DNA from: Betaproteobacteria bacterium
Lineage (GTDB): Bacteria > Pseudomonadota > Gammaproteobacteria > Burkholderiales > JAEUOS01
Direction: 5' to 3'
NCBI GenBank assembly: GCA_028292405.1
Contig: JAQGMJ010000049.1
Coordinates: 134,344-198,343 of the forward strand
Length of the DNA: 64,000 bases
Part shown: positions 36,370-45,470 of the stretch, piece after piece
Layout of the letters: each line of letters opens with the position of its first letter
Numbering within the stretch: the stretch's first letter is position 1
Translations under genes and position numbers: made by a program
Notes under the pieces: model-generated
What the model saw: the letters and a program-made list of their open reading frames with translations, nothing else
Databases searched by the model: none
What the model was told of the DNA's origin: nothing

Positions 36370-37290
36370 ATGGAAATCGGCAGCTTTCTCGCATTTGTCG
36401 TGCTGGTCGCGGCGGTCATCTTCGTCTTCAAGTCGGTCTACCAGGTGCCGCAGCAAAGCGCCTTCGTGGTCGAACGGCTTGGCAAGTACGACCACATCAT
36501 GCAGCCGGGCTTGACCTTCGTCATGCCCTTCATCGAGCGCGTGGCCTATCGCCATTCGCTCAAGGAAGTGCCGCTGGACGTGCCCAGCCAGATATGCATC
36601 ACCAAGGACAACACGCAACTGCAGGTCGATGGCGTGCTGTACTTCCAGGTCACCGATCCCTACGCCGCTTCGTACGGCTCGTCGAACTACGTTGCCGCCA
36701 TCACGCAACTGGCGCAGACCAGCCTGCGCTCGGTGATAGGCAAGATGGAACTGGACAAGACCTTCGAGGGCCGCGACGACATCAACCGCCATGTCATCGA
36801 GGCGATCGATGCGGCCGCGCTCGGCTGGGGCGTCAAGGTGCTGCGCTACGAGATCAAGGACCTGACCCCGCCGAAGGAAATCCTCCACGCCATGCAGGCG
36901 CAGATCACCGCCGAGCGGGAGAAGCGCGCCCTGATCGCCGCTTCCGAGGGCCGCAAGCAGGAGCAGATCAACATCGCCACCGGCGAGCGCGAGGCGCAGA
37001 TCCAGAAGTCCGAGGGCGAGATGCAGGCGGCGATCAACCGCGCCCAGGGCCAGGCCTCCGCCATCCTGGCGATTGCCGAAGCCTCCGCCGAGGCGATCCG
37101 CAAGACCGCCGCCGCCATCCGCGAGCCGGGCGGCGAGGCGGCGGTGAACCTGAAGGTGGCCGAGCAATACGTCGGCGCCTTCTCAAACCTTGCGCGCACC
37201 ACCAACGCGATGATCATTCCCTCCAACATGGCCGACATTTCCAGCCTGATCGCCACGGCGATGACGGTGGTCAAGCAGGAGAAAAGGTAG
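36370..37290 (+). CDS. qmcA: SPFH-domain paraslipin QmcA
   Basis: 306 residues from ATG 36370. A single N-terminal membrane helix (FLAFVVLVAAVIFVF) is followed by the SPFH/band 7 domain (VPQQSAFVVERLGKYDHIMQ, DGVLYFQVTDPYAASYG) and a long helical coiled-coil region rich in Glu/Ala/Arg (ITAEREKRALIAASEG onward), as in stomatin and E. coli QmcA. It forms large membrane-bound oligomers. An upstream TTG at 36361 would add three residues. AGGAG at 36354 and GAGGAG at 36363 both lie close, so the exact start is not settled. Pairs with the NfeD gene upstream. Confidence 0.92.
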   Translation: MEIGSFLAFVVLVAAVIFVFKSVYQVPQQSAFVVERLGKYDHIMQPGLTFVMPFIERVAYRHSLKEVPLDVPSQICITKDNTQLQVDGVLYFQVTDPYAASYGSSNYVAAITQLAQTSLRSVIGKMELDKTFEGRDDINRHVIEAIDAAALGWGVKVLRYEIKDLTPPKEILHAMQAQITAEREKRALIAASEGRKQEQINIATGEREAQIQKSEGEMQAAINRAQGQASAILAIAEASAEAIRKTAAAIREPGGEAAVNLKVAEQYVGAFSNLARTTNAMIIPSNMADISSLIATAMTVVKQEKR

Positions 37291-37314
37291 AAACGACCAG
37301 ATGTTTTCCGAAGA

Positions 37315-37827
37315 TTAGTCCAACTCGACGGAAGCATGCGTTTCATGCAAAAGCCAGCATCCGCGCTCCACATGCTGGTTTTTTCCGATGACGCTTTCGA
37401 TCAGGACCAGTCGATCGACGTTCCAACTGACAGTCTGGCTCTCCTGCAGTGGAATCAAATTGCGCCGGGAATACGAAAGTGTCATGTGTGGAGGCACATC
37501 GCCTCGAATCAGCGATCCAAAACCGCCTTTCTGCAGCAGCCTTCTCAAGAACTTCCGGAAGTCGAGTGCCTGCTGTATGTCGGTACCCGAGCCGCCCAGC
37601 ACGACAGGCTCTTCACGCTCGTTACGCTTGCGGTCGACGCTGTAAATCTCATTGAAAAGAATCAAGCTCGTCGGTAAGGACAGCCCTTGCAGCATGGAAG
37701 CGCAGCCGCTCACGACGTGCTCGATGAACTCCCTTTCCTCCTCTAAATAATTGCCCATCGAGAATAGGGTCACATGCCTTCTCTCGGGAGGAAGGATCTT
37801 AGGGCCCAATGAAAAAAGCGTGTCCAT
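37315..37827 (-). CDS. 2H phosphoesterase (2'-5' RNA ligase family), 5' end lacks a normal start
   Basis: From ATG 37827 the product is 170 residues with both catalytic motifs, H-V-T (18-20) and H-M-T (114-116). The frame stays open upstream to 37935 and encodes AHYNIFFAFRPTVAANLAA, which matches the first strand and helix of this fold and aligns with KGLFFALRP of the paralogue at 47754. There is no ATG, GTG, TTG or CTG in that 108-base extension, only ATT/ATC/ATA. Either a rare start is used, giving about 200 residues, or the gene has lost its start and is decaying. The ATG-started form would lack the first core strand. It is convergent with qmcA. Confidence 0.75.
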   Translation of the reverse strand: MDTLFSLGPKILPPERRHVTLFSMGNYLEEEREFIEHVVSGCASMLQGLSLPTSLILFNEIYSVDRKRNEREEPVVLGGSGTDIQQALDFRKFLRRLLQKGGFGSLIRGDVPPHMTLSYSRRNLIPLQESQTVSWNVDRLVLIESVIGKNQHVERGCWLLHETHASVELD

Positions 37828-38053
37828 TTCCTTGACGACATCATCGGCGGCGAGGTTGGCAGCGACCGTGGGCCGAAAAGCGAAAAAGATGTTGTAGTGG
37901 GCTTTTATGTGACGTTCGGGAATCCGGATGATATTTCACGTCCCGGAAAGGTGCTATATTTTTGTATAGTATATGAAATGGAGTCTCTAGGTATCCTTGA
38001 CTTGCGGCTTGCGGATTAAAATCCGTCGCTCAAGGCGTAGCCATTGGAGCTCC

Positions 38054-38722
38054 ATGTATTACGAACCAGGCGAAGGCGCCGGCCACAAGGCCGCAGGTCT
38101 GCCGCATAGTCCCTTTACCGCCATCGTCGGCCCCCGGCCGATCGGCTGGATCAGCACCCAGGACAGGGAAGGGCGCGTCAACCTGGCGCCGTTTTCCTAT
38201 TTCAACGGTGTCTGTTCGGCGCCGCCGATGGTCATCTTCGCTTCCAACGGCAACCACGGGCGCGAGGGCCAGCCCGGCCCGGCGATCAAGGACACCCTGG
38301 CCAACGTGCGCGAGACCGGCGAATTCGTCGTTAACCTCGCCACTTGGGAACTGCGCGAGCAGATGAACCTGAGTTCGGCGCCTGCGCCGCGCGGTGTCGA
38401 CGAGTTCGAATTCGCGGGCCTGGCCAAGGCGGCGTCGAATGCGGTGAAGCCGCCGCGCGTGGCGGCCTCGCCCGTCCACCTCGAATGCAAGCTGGTGCAG
38501 GTGGTGGAACTGCCGGCCCACGAAGCGTCGAACACCTTGAACAACTTGGTAATCGGGCGGGTTGTCGGCATCCACGTCCGCGACGACCTGATCGACAACG
38601 GCCGGGTCAGCATCGCCAAGGTGAGGCCGCTGCTGCGCCTAGGGGCCTTCGACTACGGCTTCATCGAATCGGTGTTCGAGATCAAGCGGCCGAAGTGGCC
38701 CCTGGACGGCAAGGCTTCCTAA
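38054..38722 (+). CDS. Flavin reductase-like (FMN-binding split barrel) protein
   Basis: 222 residues. Start ATG 38054 follows GGAG. The split-barrel pattern is PFTAIVGPRPIGWIST, NLAPFSYFNGVCSAPPMVIF, then KDTLANVRETGEFVVNLA, typical of the DIM6/NTAB flavin reductase family. Members bind FMN and reduce it or use it to reduce substrates. An AT-rich segment (37954-37976) lies upstream, but no well-spaced promoter could be fixed. It is convergent with smpB, with seven bases between stops. Confidence 0.87.
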   Translation: MYYEPGEGAGHKAAGLPHSPFTAIVGPRPIGWISTQDREGRVNLAPFSYFNGVCSAPPMVIFASNGNHGREGQPGPAIKDTLANVRETGEFVVNLATWELREQMNLSSAPAPRGVDEFEFAGLAKAASNAVKPPRVAASPVHLECKLVQVVELPAHEASNTLNNLVIGRVVGIHVRDDLIDNGRVSIAKVRPLLRLGAFDYGFIESVFEIKRPKWPLDGKAS

Positions 38723-38729
38723 GCGGCGT

Positions 38730-39185
38730 TCAGGACGACTGCCGCGCCGACTTCATCAGGCGCTGCTTTTCGCGGTTCCACTCGCGCTTTTTCTCGGTGT
38801 CGCGCTTGTCGGCCTTTTGCTTGCCGCGCCCCAGGCCGATTTCCGCTTTCACGCGCCCGCCCTTGTAGTGGAAGTCCAGCGGCACCAGGGTATAGCCGCG
38901 CTCCTGGACCCTGCCGATCAGGCGCTTGATCTCTTCGGCGTTGAGCAGCAGCTTGCGCGTGCGCACCGGGTCCGGGGTGATGTGGGTGGAAGCCTCGGGC
39001 AGCGGGCTGATGTGCGCGCCGATCAGGTAGAACGCCCCCTCGCGCAAGATCACATAGCCTTCCTTCATCTGCGCACGACCGGCGCGGATGGCCTTCACCT
39101 CCCAGCCTTCCAGCACCAGGCCGGCCTCGTACTTCTCTTCGATGAAATAGTCGAAGTTGGCTTTTTTGTTTTGAACGATGCTCAT
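38730..39185 (-). CDS. smpB: SsrA-binding protein SmpB
   Basis: 151 residues. Family blocks are [39 protein letters not shown] and the basic C-terminal tail [20 protein letters not shown], which enters the mRNA channel of stalled ribosomes. SmpB works with tmRNA in trans-translation. ATG 39185 gives the canonical start. It is divergent from ratA, the common betaproteobacterial and gammaproteobacterial pairing. Confidence 0.97.
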   Translation of the reverse strand: MSIVQNKKANFDYFIEEKYEAGLVLEGWEVKAIRAGRAQMKEGYVILREGAFYLIGAHISPLPEASTHITPDPVRTRKLLLNAEEIKRLIGRVQERGYTLVPLDFHYKGGRVKAEIGLGRGKQKADKRDTEKKREWNREKQRLMKSARQSS

Positions 39186-39312
39186 AGGAAGGGTATTGCG
39201 AGGGTGGGGTGTTCTTGTGATTCGGTAGTTCGTGCCGCTGTCCGCTAAAATGGCGATTGTAACAAGCGCTTTCAAGCCGCTCTCCCGCATTCTTGCTTTT
39301 ACTTGACTACCA

Positions 39313-39744
39313 GTGCCCCAGATCCGCAAGTCCGCCCTCCTGCCGTATAGCGCCGAACGCATGTTCGACCTGGTCGCCCGGGTGACCGATTACCCGCAGT
39401 TCATGCCCTGGTGCGGCGGCGCACGCGAAGCGGCGGCGCCCGATGGCCGGGTGCGTGCCACCGTGGACATCAATTACCACGGCGTCAAGTCCAGCTTTAC
39501 CACGCTCAACCGCAACGAGCCGCACAGCGCAATTGCCATGCAGTTCGTCGACGGCCCGTTTTCCGCGCTCGACGGCCTCTGGCGCTTCACCTCGCTCACC
39601 GGCGACGCCTGCAAGGTAGAGTTCAATCTGGACTACGAGTTCGCCGGCGGCATCTTCGGCAAGCTGGTGGCGCCGGTATTCGATGTCATCGCCAAGTCCT
39701 TCATCGATGCTTTTTCCAAGCGCGCCGAAGCGCTCTATGGCTGA
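39313..39744 (+). CDS. ratA: RatA-like START/COQ10 domain protein
   Basis: 143 residues, GTG start at 39313 ([20 protein letters not shown]). The START/polyketide-cyclase fold of the COQ10/RatA family shows [14 protein letters not shown] and the C-terminal helix [21 protein letters not shown]. RatA was described in E. coli as a toxin that blocks 70S assembly; relatives bind ubiquinone and aid respiration. The gene overlaps rnfH (RatB) by eight bases and lies opposite smpB, matching the known gene order. Confidence 0.92.
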   Translation: MPQIRKSALLPYSAERMFDLVARVTDYPQFMPWCGGAREAAAPDGRVRATVDINYHGVKSSFTTLNRNEPHSAIAMQFVDGPFSALDGLWRFTSLTGDACKVEFNLDYEFAGGIFGKLVAPVFDVIAKSFIDAFSKRAEALYG

Positions 39745-40027
39745 CGGCGTGCGGGTGGTCTATGCACCGGCGGGCGCAGCGCCGGTCGAGGTGGAACTGC
39801 GTGCGGCTCCCGGCATGACGCTGGCCGATGCGGTGCACGCCAGCGGCCTGCGCGCGCGCTTCGCGCAAATCGACCTGGAGCATGCAAGGGTTGGCGTCTG
39901 GGGCAAGCCGCGCGACCCGTCCAGCCTGGCATGTCCCGGCGACCGCATCGAAATCTACCGGCCCCTTACCGCCGACCCGAAGGCTAGCCGCAGCCAGCGG
40001 GCGAAGAAAAAAGCGGCGGAGAAGTAG
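39737..40027 (+). CDS. rnfH: RnfH-family ubiquitin-like protein (RatB)
   Basis: 96 residues from ATG 39737, overlapping the end of ratA. The small beta-grasp protein begins VRVVYAPAGAAPVEVEL and has the family ending VGVWGKPRDPSSLACPGDRIEIYRPL, followed by a Lys-rich tail. Its function is not well defined; it is named for linkage to rnf genes and is called RatB next to ratA. The overlap means translational coupling with ratA. A strong terminator follows. Confidence 0.92.
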   Translation: MADGVRVVYAPAGAAPVEVELRAAPGMTLADAVHASGLRARFAQIDLEHARVGVWGKPRDPSSLACPGDRIEIYRPLTADPKASRSQRAKKKAAEK

Positions 40028-40046
40028 CGCCCCCGAGTCGCGGCAG

Positions 40047-40083
40047 GATGAAAAAGCCGGGCATGCAGCCCGGCTTTTTCATC
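40047..40083. terminator. Bidirectional terminator between rnfH and the DUF4124 gene
   Basis: A perfect 16-base inverted repeat GATGAAAAAGCCGGGC with an ATGCA loop. The internal A5 and T5 runs make it an efficient terminator in both directions for the convergent genes. Confidence 0.92.
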
Positions 40084-40101
40084 GCCCGTGGATCACCTGT
40101 T

Positions 40102-40641
40102 TCAATTGCACTTCGAAGCGGCCATGTCCTGCTGCGCCTTGGCGACATCGGCGCTGCGCTCGGTGTCCTCGACAAAGTAGGGATTGCCGCTGGCGTCGAT
40201 CTTGCGCATGCGCTGGCCGCTTTGCAGCGCGGCGAGATTGGCTTGCAAGGCGGTGCAGCGCGCCTGGTTCTGCTGGGTTTGGTCGGCTTTTTGCGCGTCT
40301 TCCTTGCCCTTCTTGTCGGCCTCGGCCATGCGCTTCTTGTAATCGGCTTCGCGCTCGGCGGTCGTCTGCGGGCCCTTTTTCGCCTTGCCGTCTTTAGGGT
40401 CCTTGCCATCCTTGCCGTCCTTGGCATCGGCGGTGGCCGCGGGCGCGTCCGGTCCGGGGGAGCCTTGCCTGAGCTTCGGCGCCTTCAGCACGTTGGCGGC
40501 AGGGACGCCGGCAGGGGGCGGCGTGTCGCTGTAGACCATGCGGCCCTGCGCATCCTTGTAATGGTAAAGCTGCGCGTGCGCAGCGCCACAGGCCATCACC
40601 AGGCTCAAACCGATGAGCGCCGCGAAATTCTTCCTCGTCAT
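40102..40641 (-). CDS. DUF4124 domain-containing secreted protein
   Basis: 179 residues. A signal peptide (LIGLSLVMACGAAHAQ) precedes the DUF4124 domain LYHYKDAQGRMVYSDTPPP, a common betaproteobacterial periplasmic module. The middle is a charged, low-complexity Lys/Asp/Gly linker (DGKDGKDPKDGKAKKG) and a coiled-coil-like Lys/Glu/Ala segment. Two cysteines (ARCTAL and the penultimate Cys) could pair. Function is unknown. Location beside guaB is frequent in related genomes. Confidence 0.85.
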   Translation of the reverse strand: MTRKNFAALIGLSLVMACGAAHAQLYHYKDAQGRMVYSDTPPPAGVPAANVLKAPKLRQGSPGPDAPAATADAKDGKDGKDPKDGKAKKGPQTTAEREADYKKRMAEADKKGKEDAQKADQTQQNQARCTALQANLAALQSGQRMRKIDASGNPYFVEDTERSADVAKAQQDMAASKCN

Positions 40642-40749
40642 TTCTTATCTCCCGATTTCATTTCTGCAACAAGACCTTAGCGGGTTTTGTTGAGGTAGTC
40701 AATTGGCATACCGGCGAACGGCGAGATGGTAAGGACCAGCGGACTCGCG

Positions 40750-40755
40750 TATAAT
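40750..40755 (+). promoter_or_regulatory. Probable -10 element of guaB
   Basis: A perfect TATAAT lies 29 bases upstream of the guaB ATG. No good -35 is visible at 17 bases (TGGTAA at 40727), so an activator or an extended -10 may compensate. Confidence 0.6.
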
Positions 40756-40783
40756 TGCGCTTTGCGGCATAAGGAAACTCCCG

Positions 40784-42244
40784 ATGCGACTCATCGGCAA
40801 AGCCCTGACGTTCGACGACGTCCTTCTGGTACCGGCCCATTCGGCCATTCTCCCTCGCGACACCCGATTAGCGACCAAGCTTACACGCAAAATCGCGCTC
40901 AACATCCCGCTGGTCTCGGCGGCGATGGATACCGTCACCGAGGCCCCGCTGGCCATTGCCATTGCCCAGGAAGGCGGCATCGGCATCATCCACAAGAATC
41001 TCAGCCCCAAGCTGCAGGCGGCCGAAGTGCTGAAGGTCAAGCGCTTCGAATCCGGGGTCTTGCGCGACCCGATGACAGTCTCTCCCTCCATAACGGTTCG
41101 GGAGCTGCTTGCGCTGACACAGCAATACAAAGTTTCGGGTTTTCCCGTAGTCGAGAAGGACGTGGTGGTCGGCATGGTGACCAACCGCGACTATCGCTTC
41201 GAGACCAACCTGGACCAGCCGGTGGCCGCCATCATGACCCCGCGCGAACGCCTGATCTATGTAAAAGAGGGCGGCTCGCTCGAAGAAGCCAAGGCGCTGA
41301 TGCACAAGCACCGCCTGGAGCGCGTGGTGGTGGTGAACAACAATTTCCACCTGCGCGGCCTGATCACCGTGAAGGACATGCTCAAGTCCACCGAGCACCC
41401 GAACGCTTCCAAGGACGAGCAGGGCAAGCTGCGTGTCGGCGCGGCCCTGGGCGTGGGCGAGGGCACCGAGGAGCGCGCCGAACTGCTGGTGGCCGCGGGT
41501 GTGGACGTGCTGATCGTCGACACCGCGCACGGCCATGCGCAGGGCGTGCTGGACCGCGTCAGGTGGGTCAAGCGCAGCTTCCCGCAGGTCGAGGTGGTGG
41601 GCGGCAACATCGCCACCACCGAGGCGGCAAAGGCGCTGGTGGATCACGGCGCGGACGGCGTGAAAGTGGGCATTGGCCCGGGCTCGATCTGCACCACGCG
41701 CATCGTCGCCGGGGTCGGCGTGCCGCAGATCACCGCCATCTCCAACGTCTACGAAGCGCTGAAGGATACGGACATACCGCTGATCGCCGACGGCGGCATC
41801 CGCTTTTCCGGCGACATTGCCAAGGCGATTTCGGCCGGCGCGCACACGGTGATGATGGGCTCGATGTTCGCCGGCACCGAAGAGGCGCCGGGCGAGACCA
41901 TCCTGTTCCAGGGCCGCTCCTACAAGAGCTACCGCGGCATGGGCTCGATCGGCGCGATGAAGGACGGCGCCGCCGACCGTTATTTCCAGGACCCGGCGAA
42001 CAACGCCGACAAGCTGGTGCCCGAGGGCATCGAGGGCCGCGTCGCCTACAAGGGCAGTGTGCTGTCGATCATCTATCAGCTGGTCGGCGGCCTGCGTTCC
42101 TCGATGGGCTATTGCGGCTGCGGCACCATCGACGATCTGCGCAGCAAGAGCCAGTTCGTCGAGATCACCTCGGCCGGCATGCGCGAGTCGCATGTGCACG
42201 ACGTGACCATCGTCAAGGAACCTCCCAACTACCACCAGGACTGA
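40784..42244 (+). CDS. guaB: Inosine-5'-monophosphate dehydrogenase GuaB
   Basis: 486 residues. A TIM barrel interrupted by two CBS domains (about residues 95-205). The catalytic loop [20 protein letters not shown] carries the nucleophile Cys, and the flap region is [10 protein letters not shown]. It oxidises IMP to XMP, the committed step to GMP. Start follows AAGGAAAC. guaA, which converts XMP to GMP, follows after 154 bases, so they form the classical guaBA unit, although the hairpin and long gap leave room for separate control. Confidence 0.98.
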   Translation: MRLIGKALTFDDVLLVPAHSAILPRDTRLATKLTRKIALNIPLVSAAMDTVTEAPLAIAIAQEGGIGIIHKNLSPKLQAAEVLKVKRFESGVLRDPMTVSPSITVRELLALTQQYKVSGFPVVEKDVVVGMVTNRDYRFETNLDQPVAAIMTPRERLIYVKEGGSLEEAKALMHKHRLERVVVVNNNFHLRGLITVKDMLKSTEHPNASKDEQGKLRVGAALGVGEGTEERAELLVAAGVDVLIVDTAHGHAQGVLDRVRWVKRSFPQVEVVGGNIATTEAAKALVDHGADGVKVGIGPGSICTTRIVAGVGVPQITAISNVYEALKDTDIPLIADGGIRFSGDIAKAISAGAHTVMMGSMFAGTEEAPGETILFQGRSYKSYRGMGSIGAMKDGAADRYFQDPANNADKLVPEGIEGRVAYKGSVLSIIYQLVGGLRSSMGYCGCGTIDDLRSKSQFVEITSAGMRESHVHDVTIVKEPPNYHQD

Positions 42245-42249
42245 TGCCG

Positions 42250-42276
42250 GAAGGGCACGGTTAAGCCGTGCCCTTC
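42250..42276 (+). promoter_or_regulatory. Hairpin in the guaB-guaA gap
   Basis: A perfect 11-base stem GAAGGGCACGG/CCGTGCCCTTC with a TTAAG loop starts six bases after the guaB stop. There is no T-run, so it is more likely an RNA-stability or attenuation element than a terminator. Confidence 0.55.
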
Positions 42277-42307
42277 GCGCATTGGGACGCCGAAAACGCA
42301 AAATTCT

Positions 42308-42330
42308 ACCGTGATTTACCGTGGTTTTGC
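42308..42330. repeat. Repeat shared by the guaA leader and 4953-4975
   Basis: ACCGTGATTTACCGTGGTTT and following TGC at 42308-42330 match 4953-4975 with two mismatches in 23 bases, including 16 identical bases at the right. The ACCGTG unit recurs inside the element. Both copies are intergenic. No function is known to me. Confidence 0.55.
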
Positions 42331-42398
42331 CCTACCGCGACCACAAATGTGTTGACCGCCGCCACTGCCTTGATTGAACGACCTTCCCTTCGCACCCC

Positions 42399-43979
42399 AT
42401 GCATAACAAAATCCTCATTCTCGATTTCGGCTCCCAGGTAACACAGTTGATCGCGCGGCGGGTGCGCGAAGCCGGGGTGTACTCGGAAGTCCATCCCTGC
42501 GATGTGTCGGACGATTTTGTGCGCGGCTTCGGCGCGGTAGGCATCATTCTTTCCGGCAGCCACATGTCGGCATACGAGGAGGAGACGGCCAAGGCGCCGG
42601 CGGCGGTGTTCGACGCCGGCGTACCGGTGCTGGGCATCTGCTACGGCATGCAGACCATGGCGCAGCAACTCGGCGGCAAGGTCGAAGGCGGGCACACGCG
42701 CGAGTTCGGTTACGCCGAGGCGCGCGCGCGGGGGCATACCAAACTGCTCGACGGCATCGCCGACTTCAGCACGGCGGAAGGGCACGGCATGCTGAAGGTG
42801 TGGATGAGCCACGGTGACAAGGTGACGGAACTGCCGCCGGGTTTCAAGCTGATGGCCTCCACGCCTTCGTGCCCGATGGCGGGCATGGCGGATGAAGAGC
42901 GGCGCTTTTACGCCGTGCAGTTCCACCTTGAGGTGACGCACACGCTGCAGGGGCAGAAGATCCTCGATCGCTTCGTGCTGGAAATCTGCGGTGCGCGGCC
43001 GGACTGGAACATGCCGGATTACGTCGGCGAGGCGGTGAAGAAGATCCGCGAACAGGTGGGCAGCGACGAGGTCATCCTCGGCCTTTCCGGCGGTGTGGAT
43101 TCCAGTGTGGCGGCGGCGCTGATCCACAAGGCGATCGGCAAGCAGCTCACTTGCGTGTTTGTCGACCACGGCCTGTTGCGCCTGGACGAAGGCAAGCTGG
43201 TGATGGACATGTTCGCACGCAACCTGGGTGTGAAGGTGATCCATGTTGATGCCAGCGCCGAATTTATGGGCAAGCTCGAGGGCGTGACCGACCCGGAAGC
43301 CAAGCGCAAGATCATCGGCAAAGAATTTGTCGAAGTATTCCAGCGCGAGTCGGCGAAGATTCCGAACGCCAGGTGGCTGGCGCAGGGCACCATCTACCCG
43401 GACGTGATCGAATCGGCCGGGGGCAAGAACAAGAAGGCGCAGACCATCAAGTCGCATCACAACGTCGGTGGCCTGCCGGATACCCTGCATCTCAAGTTGC
43501 TCGAACCCTTGCGCGAATTGTTCAAGGACGAGGTGCGCAAGCTCGGCGTGGCGCTGGGCCTGTCGCACGAGATGGTATATCGCCATCCCTTCCCCGGCCC
43601 GGGTCTCGGCGTGCGCATCCTCGGTGCGGTCAAGCGCGAGTACGCCGACCTGCTGCGCCGTGCGGACGCGATTTTCATCGAAGAGCTGCGCAACACGAAG
43701 GACGCCGAAGGCAAGAGCTGGTACGACCTGACCTCGCAGGCCTTCGCCGTGTTCCTGCCGGTCAAGTCGGTCGGCGTGATGGGCGACGGGCGCACCTATG
43801 AATACGTGGTAGCCCTGCGCGCGGTACAGACGCAGGATTTCATGACGGCGCACTGGGCGCACCTGCCGCACGAGCTGCTGGGCAAGGTTTCCAACCGCAT
43901 CATCAACGAAGTGCGCGGCATCAACCGGGTGGTCTACGACATCTCGGGCAAGCCGCCGGCCACCATCGAGTGGGAATGA
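42399..43979 (+). CDS. guaA: GMP synthase (glutamine-hydrolysing) GuaA
   Basis: 526 residues. The class I glutaminase domain has the nucleophile loop [10 protein letters not shown]. The ATP-pyrophosphatase domain has the PP-loop LSGGVDSSV, and the C-terminal dimerisation domain ends [14 protein letters not shown]. It converts XMP to GMP. One oddity: the glutaminase His-Glu motif, usually FHPEVTHT, reads FHLEVTHT, so Pro is replaced while His and Glu are kept. The last ~90 bases are repeated at 45369-45461, which suggests the 3' end was an integration site. Confidence 0.98.
   Translation: MHNKILILDFGSQVTQLIARRVREAGVYSEVHPCDVSDDFVRGFGAVGIILSGSHMSAYEEETAKAPAAVFDAGVPVLGICYGMQTMAQQLGGKVEGGHTREFGYAEARARGHTKLLDGIADFSTAEGHGMLKVWMSHGDKVTELPPGFKLMASTPSCPMAGMADEERRFYAVQFHLEVTHTLQGQKILDRFVLEICGARPDWNMPDYVGEAVKKIREQVGSDEVILGLSGGVDSSVAAALIHKAIGKQLTCVFVDHGLLRLDEGKLVMDMFARNLGVKVIHVDASAEFMGKLEGVTDPEAKRKIIGKEFVEVFQRESAKIPNARWLAQGTIYPDVIESAGGKNKKAQTIKSHHNVGGLPDTLHLKLLEPLRELFKDEVRKLGVALGLSHEMVYRHPFPGPGLGVRILGAVKREYADLLRRADAIFIEELRNTKDAEGKSWYDLTSQAFAVFLPVKSVGVMGDGRTYEYVVALRAVQTQDFMTAHWAHLPHELLGKVSNRIINEVRGINRVVYDISGKPPATIEWE
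43887..43979 (+). repeat. Left copy of the guaA 3'-end repeat (candidate att site)
   Basis: The functional 3' end of guaA, encoding [20 protein letters not shown] and the following [10 protein letters not shown], is repeated in the same orientation at 45369-45461. The two differ at roughly ten positions. Confidence 0.75.
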
Positions 43980-44136
43980 TCGCCGGTCTTCCGGCGGCTT
44001 TCGCAGGCTGTCGTGGCCTGAAGCTGGTAGTTGTTTTTGACGGGATTGAAAGCTATGCTTTCCATTCCGTTTCAAGAAGCAGGAAAACGAACCGGGGGCA
44101 ATGTGCTTACATTGCTCCCGACCCGGGAGAGCGGTG

Positions 44137-45330
44137 ATGCTAGGCCAGTTTTTGCGCAAGATCGGCGGGAAGCGGCAAACGGCGCAGTTCCATGCGCGCT
44201 CGCCCAGCCACCAGGCGGCCACGGCTTCCGGGCCAGTATATTTCGCCAATGCTGGTTCGTGGTCGGTGACAACCTTTGGTCCGCGCATCGTGCGAGCCAT
44301 GCCGGATCGGGTTTCAGGCGTCATCTCCGACCGGCTTGCAAAGTACTGCCCGGTAATGTCCATTGGCCATGACCTGACTCTCCCTGTGGTCAGCCTGGCC
44401 GCTTTCCGCGAAGTGGCCGGCAGGGAGCCGGTTCAAGTGGTGCATTTCTTCGATGATCTCGACCAGTACTGGATGCTGGACGCAATCAAGGCCTGCGGCC
44501 CCGACGTGACCGTCGTGGATTTTCTCTCCAAGCTGTACGACTTCAATCTGCCGCATACCTATCAGAACATGCTGGAAGAGCAGGCATGGTGGCAGCAACA
44601 CCTGTCCGAGGTGGAGCGCATTGCCGTGCGTTTCGGCGATCAGCAGTCGCTCCTGACGCTGCAGGCGCGTGTGGAGTCCATCATGTCGGCCGACCGCCGT
44701 CCTCTGATCGAAGTGTCCCTGCCGATGCACTTCGAGTATTTCAACAACAGTTCCCGTTACGCCAGCTTAGTCCCCGGTGAGGACGATATCCTCGTTGACA
44801 TCGGCGCCGCGCACGGCGATACCGTTGATAAATTCCGCAGTGTCACTGCGGGCCGCTACCGCCAGATCCTTGCCTTCGAGCCAACGCCGGGGCAGTATCG
44901 CACGCTGGCCACGCGCGAAGTGCTGGACCCGCGCATCAAGACGTTCCAGCAGGCAGTGGGCGACACGCCGGGCGTGATGCCGTTCTATGACGACCCAAGC
45001 AGTCCGTTTCTTAGCAATGCGCTCATCGGAGAAACCAAGCCCATCGAAGTGCAATGCGTGCGCCTGGATGACGTGGTGGAGCGTTGCACCATCATCAAAG
45101 TGGACGTCGAAGGATTCGAGCCCAGCGTGCTGCGGGGAGCGAAGCGCCTGATTCGGGAATCCCGCCCGGACTTGGCGATCGCCTGCTATCACTATGCTCA
45201 GGATTTGATGGAAATTCTGGACCTCGTGATGGATACGCACGCCTACCAGAATGTGGCCTTGCGTCACTACAGCCCGTACCTTTACGACACCGTTCTGATG
45301 TTTTCCGACCGCCAGGCATTTGACACATGA
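44137..45330 (+). CDS. FkbM-family methyltransferase
   Basis: 397 residues. The first ~210 residues are not recognised. Residues ~218-390 form an SAM-dependent methyltransferase of the FkbM type: motif [11 protein letters not shown] (221-230), CVRLDDVVE, and the family signature [15 protein letters not shown]. FkbM enzymes O-methylate sugars, lipids or secondary metabolites. Start ATG 44137 follows GGGAG. The gene is the only one between guaA and the repeated guaA 3' end, and its DNA seems less GC-rich than the neighbours, which fits acquisition by transfer. The N-terminal half may recognise the substrate. Confidence 0.85.
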   Translation: MLGQFLRKIGGKRQTAQFHARSPSHQAATASGPVYFANAGSWSVTTFGPRIVRAMPDRVSGVISDRLAKYCPVMSIGHDLTLPVVSLAAFREVAGREPVQVVHFFDDLDQYWMLDAIKACGPDVTVVDFLSKLYDFNLPHTYQNMLEEQAWWQQHLSEVERIAVRFGDQQSLLTLQARVESIMSADRRPLIEVSLPMHFEYFNNSSRYASLVPGEDDILVDIGAAHGDTVDKFRSVTAGRYRQILAFEPTPGQYRTLATREVLDPRIKTFQQAVGDTPGVMPFYDDPSSPFLSNALIGETKPIEVQCVRLDDVVERCTIIKVDVEGFEPSVLRGAKRLIRESRPDLAIACYHYAQDLMEILDLVMDTHAYQNVALRHYSPYLYDTVLMFSDRQAFDT

Positions 45331-45368
45331 CTTATGTGCGCAAGATTGCAGGAAATGTTCGGGGGACG

Positions 45369-45461
45369 GTGTCGAATCACATCATCAACAAAGTGCGCGG
45401 CATCAACCGCGTGTTGTACGACATCTCGGGCAAGCCGTTGGCCACCATCGAGTGGGCGTAG
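45369..45461 (+). pseudogene. Duplicated, diverged 3' fragment of guaA (candidate attachment-site remnant)
   Basis: In frame this stretch encodes [20 protein letters not shown] followed by [10 protein letters not shown] and TAG at 45459-45461, clearly the C-terminus of GMP synthase. Upstream of 45369 the similarity to guaA ends abruptly, so only about 31 codons are present. A GTG at 45336 would allow a 41-residue peptide, probably meaningless. The YcaO gene starts nine bases after the TAG. Such a displaced gene end is the usual scar of an element that integrated into the 3' end of guaA. Confidence 0.85.
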
Positions 45462-45470
45462 GGGTTCCCT

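Noticed and set aside
43980..45368. tRNA gene as the integration target near guaA
   Set aside because: No tRNA-like sequence is present; the duplicated sequence is the guaA end itself.
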